The translations under genes and the position numbers were made by a program. Below are positions 26,767 through 35,200 of a DNA stretch of 64,000 bases, one piece after another; position 1 is the first letter of the stretch, and every line of letters starts with the position of its first letter. Below the pieces are notes generated by a model. It was not told the origin of the DNA. It saw only the letters and a program-made list of their open reading frames with translations, and ran no database searches. The stretch comes from Hymenobacter aerophilus DSM 13606 (lineage in GTDB: Bacteria; Bacteroidota; Bacteroidia; Cytophagales; Hymenobacteraceae). The stretch spans positions 270,889 through 334,888 of the forward strand of contig NZ_KB907800.1 in NCBI RefSeq assembly GCF_000382225.1, in the 5' to 3' direction.

Positions 26767-28257
26767 CTACTCCGCACCTAGCCCGCGCTTTTCCAGAATC
26801 AGGTGGTTGCGGTAGTCGTAGAGGGTGGCTTCGAGGCCCACGGGGTAGGTGTGGGGATTGAGGAAGCGGCGGATGCTGGGGTCGAGGGCCAGCACTTCGC
26901 GGTGGGCGCGGGCGCGGCTTTCGGCCAGCGGGGGCAGCGGCTGCAGCAGCCGGCCGCGCCGGAACACGGGCTCCAGCAGCTCGCGGTAGGGCGTTTCGGG
27001 GCGCACGGTGCGGCGGCGGGTGGCATCGAGCGGGTCGACGATAACCAGCGGGGCCGTGGGTGGCGGCGTGGCCGTGTTGTAGAGCATGTCGGCGCGGGGC
27101 TGGCCCTTGTCGGTTTCGTAGCGGCGCACCTGCAGGATGCCGGGGATGCTGGTTTTGGCCAGCTGCTCGCTGAGCTTGATGGTGAAGTCCCAGCCCGAAT
27201 CGTCGGGTTTGCGCAACGCGGCCAGCTTGTACACCCCTCCCAGCGCCGGCTGGTTGTAGGCCGTTACCAGCTGCGTGCCGATGCCCCAGGTGTCGATTAT
27301 GGCGCCCTGCAGCTTGAGGCTGGTAATCAGGTTTTCCTCCAGGTCGTTGCTGGCCACGATGCGCACGTCGGGGAAGCCGGCCTCATTGAGCAGCTCGCGG
27401 GCCTCACGGCTCAGGTAGGCCAAATCGCCCGAGTCGAGGCGGATGCCGCCCAGCTCGTGCCCCTGCTCGCGCATGGCCCGCGCCACCTTGATGGCCTTGC
27501 GCACGCCCTCCAGCGTGTCGTAGGTGTCCACCAGAAACACCGAGTCGTCGGGGAAGGCCTTGGCGTAGGCGGCAAAGGCCGTTTCTTCGTCCTCGAAGGC
27601 CATTACCCAGCTGTGGGCGTGGGTGCCCTTGACGGGAATGCCGAACCGCTGGCCCGCCAGCACGTTGCTCGTGGCATCGACCCCGCCCAGGTAGGCGGCG
27701 CGGCTGGCCGACAGGCCGCCATCGGGGCCCTGGGCGCGGCGCAACCCGAATTCCAGCACGGTATCGGAGCCGGCGGCCTCGCGGATGCGGGCGGCCTTGG
27801 TGGCAATCAGGGTCTGGAAGTTGACGAGCGTGAGCAGGGCCGTTTCGATGAGCTGGGCCTGCAGCAGCGGCCCCTGCACCCGAATCAGCGGCTCGTTGGC
27901 GAAGGCCACGGTGCCCTCGGGCATGGCGTCCACGTCGCAGCTGAACTCCAGCGTGCGCAGGTACTCCAGGAACTCCTGCGGAAACAGCGGCGTGCCCTTG
28001 GCGCCTTTCAGACCGGCTAAATACGTCAGGTCGTCTTCCGAGAAAGCCAAGCTTTCGAGGAAATCGGCCACGTAGGCCAGGCCCGCGGCCACGGCGTAGC
28101 CCCCCTGAAACGGCGGGCGGCGGAAGTAGAGGTGAAACACGGCTTCGCGGTCCTGCAGGCCCTGCTGCCAGTAGCCGTAGGCCATCGTAACCTGGTACAA
28201 GTCGGTGAGCAGGCTGAGCGAGGGCGCGTAGAGGCCCGAGAGGGGAGCTGGGTTCAT
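26767..28257 (-). CDS. pncB: Nicotinate phosphoribosyltransferase
   Basis: A 496-residue enzyme of the NAPRTase family, which makes nicotinate mononucleotide from nicotinate and PRPP using ATP, the first step of the Preiss-Handler route to NAD. Family landmarks are LLTDLYQVTMAYGYWQQG at the N-terminus, EFGLRRAQGPDGGLSASRAA in the middle, GTHAHSWVMAF with the phosphorylated-His region, GIRLDSGDLAYLS and the phosphate-binding IVASNDLEENLI segment. The length fits the longer bacterial group. No other NAD gene is nearby. It is divergent from the response regulator gene. Confidence 0.95.
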   Translation of the reverse strand: MNPAPLSGLYAPSLSLLTDLYQVTMAYGYWQQGLQDREAVFHLYFRRPPFQGGYAVAAGLAYVADFLESLAFSEDDLTYLAGLKGAKGTPLFPQEFLEYLRTLEFSCDVDAMPEGTVAFANEPLIRVQGPLLQAQLIETALLTLVNFQTLIATKAARIREAAGSDTVLEFGLRRAQGPDGGLSASRAAYLGGVDATSNVLAGQRFGIPVKGTHAHSWVMAFEDEETAFAAYAKAFPDDSVFLVDTYDTLEGVRKAIKVARAMREQGHELGGIRLDSGDLAYLSREARELLNEAGFPDVRIVASNDLEENLITSLKLQGAIIDTWGIGTQLVTAYNQPALGGVYKLAALRKPDDSGWDFTIKLSEQLAKTSIPGILQVRRYETDKGQPRADMLYNTATPPPTAPLVIVDPLDATRRRTVRPETPYRELLEPVFRRGRLLQPLPPLAESRARAHREVLALDPSIRRFLNPHTYPVGLEATLYDYRNHLILEKRGLGAE

Positions 28258-28301
28258 AGAAGCACGGCGGTTGGTCGGGCAAGCTTACGCAGATAATTTA
28301 A

Positions 28302-28327
28302 TTTGGACGCGACTGGCGCCTATTTCG
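28302..28327 (+). promoter_or_regulatory. Possible promoter of the response regulator gene
   Basis: TTTG, 15 bp, then TATTTCG, which resembles TAnnTTTG. It lies about 30 bp before the ATG. The spacing is shorter than at the tRNA promoters. Confidence 0.3.
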
Positions 28328-28357
28328 TAGTATAGCCGTCCTTCTTCCCTTCCCATT

Positions 28358-29059
28358 ATGATCCGAATTATTCTAGCCGACGACCACACTATCCTGCGCG
28401 ACGGCATCAGCGCGCTGCTGGCCCGCGAGCCTGATATGCAGGTGGTGGGCGAGGCCGCCAACGGCCAGGCGCTGCTGGAGCTGCTAACCCACACCCCCGC
28501 CGATCTGGTGCTGCTCGACATCAATATGCCCATACTCGACGGCTTTGAGGTGATGCCGCGGCTGCGCGAGCAGTTCCCCGGGGTGCGGGTGCTGGTGCTT
28601 TCCATGCTCGAACACGAAAGCTACGTGCACCGCATTCTGGAGGCCGGCGCCCAGGGCTACGTACTCAAGAACGCCGACAGCACCGAAATTGCCTTCGCCA
28701 TCCGCACCGTGGCCGCCGACCGGCCGTTTCTGTGCACCGAAATCGGGCTGAACCTGCTGCGCCGCCTCGTGGAGCGCACCCCCGCCCCCGACCCGCTGAC
28801 GGCCCTGCCCTACCTGCCCCGCGGCGGCGCGCCCGCCTCTGCGGCGGCCCCGGCGGAGGGCCGCGCGGAGCTGTCGGGCCGCGAGCTGGAGGTGCTGCAG
28901 CTGATTGCCGAGGGCTTCACCAACGCCGACATTGCCGACAAGCTGTTCGCCAGCAAGCGCACCATCGAAACCCACCGCCAGAATATCATCGAGAAAACCC
29001 AGACCAAGAACACCGCCGACCTGATCCGCTACGCCATGCGCGCCGGGCTGATTGGGTAA
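28358..29059 (+). CDS. NarL/FixJ-family response regulator
   Basis: A 233-residue two-domain regulator. The receiver domain (residues 1-~120) has the acidic pocket in ILADDHT, the phosphorylation site D54 in LVLLDINMP, a conserved Ser in VLSML and Lys in GYVLKNA. The output domain is a LuxR-type helix-turn-helix (LSGRELEVLQLIAEGFTNAD then IADKLFASKRTIETH). A 25-residue low-complexity linker separates the two. A sensor kinase partner is not encoded nearby, so the signal is unknown. It is followed by tRNA-Arg on the other strand. Confidence 0.94.
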   Translation: MIRIILADDHTILRDGISALLAREPDMQVVGEAANGQALLELLTHTPADLVLLDINMPILDGFEVMPRLREQFPGVRVLVLSMLEHESYVHRILEAGAQGYVLKNADSTEIAFAIRTVAADRPFLCTEIGLNLLRRLVERTPAPDPLTALPYLPRGGAPASAAAPAEGRAELSGRELEVLQLIAEGFTNADIADKLFASKRTIETHRQNIIEKTQTKNTADLIRYAMRAGLIG

Positions 29060-29109
29060 GCCGCCGCCGCGCCAACGGATTCGTACACCACCGCAACTGC
29101 CGGGCGCAC

Positions 29110-29144
29110 AAAAAAACCGCGCCTGCAAGCTGCAGACGCGGTTT
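29110..29144 (-). terminator. Terminator of tRNA-Arg
   Basis: AAACCGCG and CTGCA blocks pair with TGCAG and CGCGGTTT, and the minus strand continues into a T run. It may also end the response regulator transcript. Confidence 0.75.
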
Positions 29145-29145
29145 G

Positions 29146-29220
29146 TGGTAGCCGCGACGGGAATCGAACCCATATCAAGCGTTTAGGAAACGCTCGTTTT
29201 ATCCATTAAACTACGCAGCC
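29146..29220 (-). tRNA. tRNA-Arg (anticodon CCT), CCA encoded
   Basis: A 75-nt cloverleaf on the minus strand. Acceptor GGCTGCG pairs with CGCGGCT (two G-U), discriminator A, CCA encoded. The anticodon stem AGCGT/ACGCT holds loop TTCCTAA, giving CCT, which reads AGG. The T arm contains GGGTTCGATTCCC. Confidence 0.95.
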
Positions 29221-29235
29221 AGCGGGTTGCCGGCC

Positions 29236-29267
29236 CAAAGGTACGCCGAAAGCGCAGGCGGGCCAAA
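29236..29267 (-). promoter_or_regulatory. Promoter of tRNA-Arg
   Basis: On the minus strand TTTG, 20 bp, then TACCTTTG: both elements of the Bacteroidota housekeeping promoter match exactly. Transcription should start about ten bases before the tRNA. Confidence 0.8.
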
Positions 29268-29319
29268 TGGCGCGTATCTTGGGCGGCGGGCGCTGCGTAG
29301 GTGCCTTTTTCCGACTACT

Positions 29320-30486
29320 ATGGGTGTTCTGGAAGACTTACGGGCGCGTCGGCGGCAGATTGGCACGGCCGGCACCTCGGCCTTCGACGGGCAGCAGCCG
29401 GCCCTGCTGTTCATTCCCGACATCAGCGGCTTCACGCGCTTCATCGAGCAGTCGGGCAGCCCGCAGGCGCCGTTTCTGGTGGCCGATCTGCTCGAAATCC
29501 TCATCGAGGCCAACACCCTGGAGCTGCAGGTAAACGAGATTCAGGGCGACGCCGTGCTGTTTTACCGCCTCGGCCCGCCCCCCTCGGCCCAGCAGCTGAT
29601 GCAGCAGTGCCGCCGCATTTACCTCGATTTCCAGAACTACCTGCTGCTGGTGGAGCAGGACACCGATTCGGAGCTGGCCGCCGCGCTGCGCGAGCTGGTG
29701 CTCACGCTGAAAATCGTGGTGCACTACGGCCGCGTGAGCGTGGCCCGCATCCGGGAGCACACCAAGCTGATGGGCCACGACGTGATTGTGGTGCACCGGC
29801 TGCTGAAAAACACCATTCCGGGCGCCGAGTACGTGCTGCTCTCGGAGGGCTACACCCGCACCCAGCCGCCGGCCGAGCTGGCCCGCGCCTTCGCCTGGAC
29901 GCGCCTGCTGCCCGGCTCGACCCACTACGAGTACCTGGGCCACACACCCTACCACTACGCCTACCTCTCGCCGCTGCGCCTGCTGCTGAGCACCCCCTCG
30001 CAGCCCGGCGCCCCCGACGAGCCGCTGCCCGGCCGCGGCGGCCGCCTGAAGGTGCGCCGGCTGCTACCCGCATCGGCCGAGCGGGCCCTGCGCGTGGTGG
30101 GGGCGTTGCGGCTGCGCCACTGCTGGCTGGCCGGGGCCACCGCCAGCCACTTCGACGAGAGCAAGGCAGGCCGGCTGGGCACCAGCTACAAGGTAGACGT
30201 GCTCAATGGTCAGATCGACTTCCAGAACGTGCAGGTGCTGCGCGACGACGACGGCCGCTACACCTACGTGGAGAAGATTTCGCACTTCCGCCTCTTTCCC
30301 AACGCCCTGCTGTTCTTCCACCTCGAACCCGTGACGGCCCAGGCCTGCCTGCTCACGCTGGAGCTGCGCTACGGCCACGTAGCCAGTAACGTGCGCCTCA
30401 TCCGCTTCGGCCAGCTGCGCCGCCTGCACCGCTGGCTGGCCCAGTCGGTGCGCCGGTTGGCAAGGCTGGTGGAGGTTAGGGCTTAG
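29320..30486 (+). CDS. DUF2652 protein with class III cyclase-like domain
   Basis: A 388-residue protein. The first ~190 residues resemble a class III nucleotidyl cyclase catalytic domain. D34 in FIPDISGFTRF and D77 in EIQGDAVLFYR match the two metal-binding aspartates in residue and spacing. In GHDVIVVHRLL the transition-state Arg is kept (R160), but Ile156 stands where Asn is usual, so activity is uncertain. The C-terminal ~140 residues look like a START/polyketide-cyclase-type ligand-binding fold. No membrane segment is visible. ATG at 29320 is chosen because the upstream extension overlaps the tRNA-Arg promoter. It faces the HD-PycTM gene across a repeat-filled 266 bp. Cyclic nucleotide synthesis is inference only. 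Confidence 0.85.
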   Translation: MGVLEDLRARRRQIGTAGTSAFDGQQPALLFIPDISGFTRFIEQSGSPQAPFLVADLLEILIEANTLELQVNEIQGDAVLFYRLGPPPSAQQLMQQCRRIYLDFQNYLLLVEQDTDSELAAALRELVLTLKIVVHYGRVSVARIREHTKLMGHDVIVVHRLLKNTIPGAEYVLLSEGYTRTQPPAELARAFAWTRLLPGSTHYEYLGHTPYHYAYLSPLRLLLSTPSQPGAPDEPLPGRGGRLKVRRLLPASAERALRVVGALRLRHCWLAGATASHFDESKAGRLGTSYKVDVLNGQIDFQNVQVLRDDDGRYTYVEKISHFRLFPNALLFFHLEPVTAQACLLTLELRYGHVASNVRLIRFGQLRRLHRWLAQSVRRLARLVEVRA

Positions 30487-30519
30487 GGACTTAGGTATTA
30501 GGGTTTAGGGTTTAAATAA

Positions 30520-30628
30520 AGTGCTGTCATCCTGAGCGGAGCGAAGGACCTTATCACAGCAGAACGAGCCATTTTTGCGGCCGTTGAGGCGTAATAAGGT
30601 CCTTCGCTCCGCTCAGGATGACAGCACT
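30520..30628. repeat. Dispersed palindromic element, copy 4
   Basis: Perfect 35-bp arms starting AGTGCTGTCATCCTGAGCGG, with the same GAGCGAAGGACCTTAT inner arm as copies 1 and 5. Confidence 0.95.
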
Positions 30629-30653
30629 TCACCTAGAGCAAATTGCGAGTCGG

Positions 30654-30699
30654 TGTACAGGCTGTAGAGACGCATATTTGCGTCTCTACAGCCTGTACA
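30654..30699. repeat. Perfect 46-bp palindrome
   Basis: TGTACAGGCTGTAGAGACGC, A, a TATT centre, and the exact complement. It is unrelated in sequence to the other elements. Confidence 0.95.
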
Positions 30700-30752
30700 G
30701 TAAACTGAAAACCGTTCTAATACCTAAGTCCCTAAGCCCTAAAACCTAACCT

Positions 30753-31994
30753 TTACACCTTATACAGCAGCGCGATACCGAAGGAGAGGGCCGTCAGAAT
30801 CAGGCCAACCATGAAGATGGTGTAGCTCAGGCGCAGCAGGCGGTACTTGCGCGTGAGCACGTCGCCGAGGTAGTAGACGTCGGTTATCATGTTGGTGTAT
30901 ACCGATTCGCCCGACTTCATCAGCTGGTGCATGCCGTCCTGAAAATCGTCGAGGGTGAGCTTGCTGAAGTTGCCGAAGAACAGCAGGTTCACGCGGCGGT
31001 TGGTGGCAATCTGGGGGCTGCGCTTGAGCCACTTGAAGCTCGTCACGTCGGGTTGGGCGCACAGGATGGCCGTAATCACCGAGCCCAGGGCCGTGGCCAG
31101 CAGAATGCCCATCGGCACGGCAATGATGGGGTTGCGGATGAGGCCCACGTTGGACAGCGCCGCCGTTTTGCTGCCCAGCTTGGCGCCGAAGTAGGTGATG
31201 ATAAGCGACATGAGCACGGCGTTGAGCGAAATCATCATGCTCGCCTTTTTGTCGGCCATGTCCGAGAGCTTCATGTGGTTGCTGTACATGGTGCGGAACA
31301 TCGTTTCGATGCCGCGCTTGGGCTCGGCGAAGGTGCCCTCGGCTTCCTGCTCCTTCTTCTTGCGCTTCTTTTCGGCCTTCTTGAGGGCGTCGCGCTGGGT
31401 ACGGATGTTTTCGTGGAACTGCTCCTCGTAGCGCTTTTTGCCCTCGGGCGAATAGAAGCGGGCGCTGGTCAGGAAATCGAGCTGGCTTTCGGCCCACTCG
31501 GTGTTGCTGAAGGTGCGGCCCAGCGCGGCCTCCCACTCGGCCCGCAGCAGCTCGCCGTTGGCAAAGAAATCTTCGCGGCCCATGCTGCTCATGTCGGCGT
31601 CCACCATCAGCTTTTCCAGCTGGGTGCGGCGCTCGGCCTCGCGGTGGGTGGCCTTGATGAGGCTCTGCACCAGCGCTATGCGCTCGGTGGGGTAGCCCTG
31701 GGCCGCCAGCCACTCGCCCGCCAGCTCGGCGCTGCGAAACTCGTGGCCGTCGTACACCTCAATGTAGCCCACATCATGAAACCAGGCCGCCAGCAGCAGC
31801 GCCTCCAGGTCGGGGGCTTCCAGCCTGGCGGCTTCGCCCAGCGCCCGCGCCTCCTTTACCACCTGCGTAGTGTGCCGGGGCGAGTGGTAGACGAGCTTGC
31901 CGGGCAGTTTTTCTTCGAGCAGCGCCAGTACGTGGGCTTTGGCGTTGCGGATAATTTCGGCCTTGGCCGGCGATGGGGTAAGAGCAGTTTCCAT
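30753..31994 (-). CDS. HD-domain protein with PycTM-like (DUF5706) membrane effector domain
   Basis: A 413-residue protein with two parts. Residues ~15-190 are an HD phosphohydrolase domain: H37/H41, the H73-D74 pair in WFHDVG, H84 and a downstream Asp in VDADMSS. After a charged Lys/Glu linker (residues ~195-225), residues ~230-413 match the Pycsar effector transmembrane domain: FRTMYSNHMKLSDMADKKAS then a hydrophobic segment, a second near residue 295 and a third at the C-terminus. Stand-alone PycTM proteins open membranes when they sense cyclic pyrimidine nucleotides. The HD fusion is widespread in Bacteroidota, so a housekeeping role in nucleotide signalling is also possible. The gene converges on the cyclase-like DUF2652 gene. 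Confidence 0.88.
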   Translation of the reverse strand: METALTPSPAKAEIIRNAKAHVLALLEEKLPGKLVYHSPRHTTQVVKEARALGEAARLEAPDLEALLLAAWFHDVGYIEVYDGHEFRSAELAGEWLAAQGYPTERIALVQSLIKATHREAERRTQLEKLMVDADMSSMGREDFFANGELLRAEWEAALGRTFSNTEWAESQLDFLTSARFYSPEGKKRYEEQFHENIRTQRDALKKAEKKRKKKEQEAEGTFAEPKRGIETMFRTMYSNHMKLSDMADKKASMMISLNAVLMSLIITYFGAKLGSKTAALSNVGLIRNPIIAVPMGILLATALGSVITAILCAQPDVTSFKWLKRSPQIATNRRVNLLFFGNFSKLTLDDFQDGMHQLMKSGESVYTNMITDVYYLGDVLTRKYRLLRLSYTIFMVGLILTALSFGIALLYKV

Positions 31995-32246
31995 TGGCAG
32001 GAACGGGCGGGAAGCAGGGCACGGAAAGAGTAGCCGGGCCCAATCGGGCTTACAACGCTATTCGGGGCCGGGAAGTTGGCCGGCCCAACCGTGTTTCCGC
32101 TAATTGCGTAGGGCAGCACACCGGCCCGGCTTCGGCCGCGTTTATGCGGTACACTGGGTAAGTTTACCATCTTTTTTGTTGTTCAGCCGGTGGCCGGCCC
32201 GGCCGGCCGCGCGCCTCCCCCGACTTCGCACTCCCTCTTTCTCTGT

Positions 32247-35200
32247 ATGAATCGACATTATCTGCTGCTGACGTTGCTGCTGGCCCTGCTGGGCGTCGCT
32301 CCAACGGCGGCTCACGCTCAGAAAAAAGTAAAGACCCAGACGCCCCACCCCGAACGCCCCAACTACCGCGGCGCGGGCGTCAACTGGGAGTCGAAAACCC
32401 CGCCCGACAGCTCGCGCATCCGCTATTCGATGTTTCTGATCGGCGACGTGGGCAAGCCCATCATTGAGGCCGAGGGCGGCGAGCCGTCGCTCAACTTCAT
32501 GCGCAAGCAGATTCTGGCCGCCGGCGCCAAAAGCACCACCGTGTTTCTGGGCGACAATATTTACGAGTACGGCCTGCCCCGCGAGGGCGCCTACGACCGC
32601 AAAGTGTCGGAGCAGCGCATGGTCGATCAGCTGAAAACCCTGCGCGATTACCAGGGCGAAAAGTACATGGTGCCCGGCAACCACGACTGGAAGCAGGGCC
32701 AGCGCGGCGCCGTCGAGCAGGTCAACCGCGAGCAGCGCTTCGTGGAGGACTACCTGCGCTCCGACTCGGCCGCCTTCCCCTACACCGGCGACTTTTTCCT
32801 GCCCCGCGACGCCTGTCCCGGCCCCGTCGAAATCCGGCTGCAGGATGATCTGGTGATGATTGCCATCAACTCGCAGTGGTTTCTGCAAACCAGCGGCGAG
32901 CGGCCCGCGGGCGGCAACAGCAACTGCGGCGTGGCCAACGAAACCGACTTCTTCACCCGTCTCGAAGACATTATCCAGCGCAACGCGGGCAAAAACATTG
33001 TGGTCGTGGCCCACCACCCGCTGTTCTCCGACGGCATCCACGGCGGCTACTTCACGCTCGGCGACCATATTTTCCCGCTGTCCATCGTTTTCAAGTACGC
33101 CTACCTGCCGTTGCCCGTCATCGGCTCCATCTACCCGTTTGCCCGCAAGTACGGCGGTGTGAGCCAGGACATTCCGCACCCTGCCTACCAGGCCTACAAG
33201 AAGGGCCTGATGGACATTTTTGAGAAGTACCCCAACATTGTGTACGCGGCCGGCCACGAGCACAACCTGCAGTATTTCAAGGCCGGCAACCTCAACCACA
33301 TCATCAGCGGCGCGGGCTGCAAAACCCAGCACGTAAAGCCCGGCCCCGGCGGCGACGCCCTGTTTTCGGACAAGGAGAAGGGCTTTTCGCGGGTGAACTA
33401 CTACGACAACGGCGAGGTGTGGGTGGAATACTACGTGCCCGAAGGCACCGGCGACACCGGCCGCCTCGTGTTCCGCACGCCCATGTATGCCCGCCAGACC
33501 GAGGTAGCCGTGGCCGACGGCCCGGCCGGCACCAATGCCGCCGCCCTGGCCAACCGCCCCGACTTCCGCGACTCGACCGTAACGGTGGCCGTAAACCCGC
33601 GCTACGCCGACCGCGGCAAGTTTCATAAGTTTCTGTTCGGCGAGCATTACCGCAAGGAGTGGGCCACGCCGGTCAAGTTTCCGGTGCTCGACCTGGCCAC
33701 CGAGAAAGGCGGCCTGACGCCCTACAAAGTGGGCGGCGGCAAGCAGACGGCTTCGCTGAAACTGCGCAACGAAGAGGGCCGCCTGTTCAGTCTGCGCGGC
33801 ATCGACAAGGACCCGGCGGCCGTGCTGCCGGCCTCGCTGCGCACCGGCGCGGCGGCCGATATTCTGCAGGACCAGATTTCGGCCCAGCACCCCTACGCCG
33901 CCATTGCCCTGCCCCCGCTGGGCACGGCGGCCGGCATTCTGCACACCAACCCCGAGTTGCGCTACGTGCCCCAGGACCCGCTGCTGGGCCAGTACCTGCC
34001 CCGCTTCGGCAACGTAACGGGCACGCTCGAAGAGGATGCCAAGGACGACCAGAGCAACGTGGAGAGCCTGGCCTTCGCCGAAAACCTGGTGGGCACCGAC
34101 AAGGTGTTTGAGCGCATCACCGACGACAACGACAACCGCGTGAAGCAGGTGGATTTTGCCCGCTCGCGCCTGTTTGATATGTGGATTGGCGACTGGGACC
34201 GGCACGAGGACCAGTGGCGCTGGGCCGAGAAAAAGCAGAAGGACGGCGACCGGATTTTCACGGCCGTGCCCGAAGACCGCGACATTGCCTTCTTTAAGGG
34301 CGACGGCCTGCTGCCCTACCTGGCCTCGCGCAAGTGGGCCATCCGCAACTTCCAGAACTTCGGCTACGACTACGCCGACTGGAAGGGCCTGAACCTGACG
34401 GCCCTGAGCAACGACCGCGTGTACCTGGCCGAAGTAACCCGCGAGCAGTGGGTGGAGCAGGCCCAGGAAATGAAGGCCGCCCTCACCGATCAGGTGATTG
34501 AGGACGCCATCAAGGGTCGCTTCCCGGCTGATATTTACGCCCTGCACGGGGCCGAAATTGTGGCCAAGCTCAAAAGCCGCCGCGACCTGCTGCCCCAGAT
34601 TGCCGCCGACTACTCGGGCCTGCTGAGCAAGGTGACGGAAGTGAAAGGCTCGAAGAAACGCGAGCGGTTTGTGGTAGAGCGCCTGCCCGGCAAAACCCAC
34701 GTCACGGTCCAGAAAATCAACAAGGAAGGCCAGCTGACCAAGATGCTCTTCGACCGCACCTTCGATAATAAGGTGACCAAGGAGCTGCGCCTCTACGGCT
34801 TTGCCGGCGAAGACCAGTACGAGCTGAAAGGCGACGTGAAAAGCGGCCCGCTGGTGCGCATCATCGGCGGCACCGAGCGCGACTCGATTCTGGACCGCTC
34901 GAACGTGCGCGGGCTGGCCCACCACCTGCAGGTGTTCGACGCCGATACGGGTAACGTGATTGTGGCCGGCCCCGACGCCCGCCTGCGCCTGGAGCCCGGC
35001 ACCGACGTAAGTCGCTACGACCAGCACACCCGCGCCGACCGCAAAGACTACACGCTCAATTACTTCGGCCCCACGCTGTACTTCGGCTACAACGTCGATG
35101 ACCGGCTGTTTCTGGGCGGCGGCGTGGTGTACCGCACCTACGGTTTCCGCAAGGAGCCCTACGCCTCCGAGCAGAGCCTGGCGGCCAACTATTCGCCCTC

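Larger units (their letters stand above)
30476..30742. repeat. Nested inverted repeats with TTAGGGN arrays
   Basis: Identical 26-bp arms (30476-30501 and complement of 30717-30742), each made of TTAGGGN-type units with one 8-bp unit, enclose two further palindromes. The left arm overlaps the end and stop of the DUF2652 gene. The right arm lies just beyond the stop of the facing gene. Confidence 0.9.

Noticed and set aside
30476..30511. TTAGGG units resembling telomere repeats
   Set aside because: The units are irregular (7-8 bp), few and internal; they fit the general gene-end array phenomenon better than any linear chromosome end.
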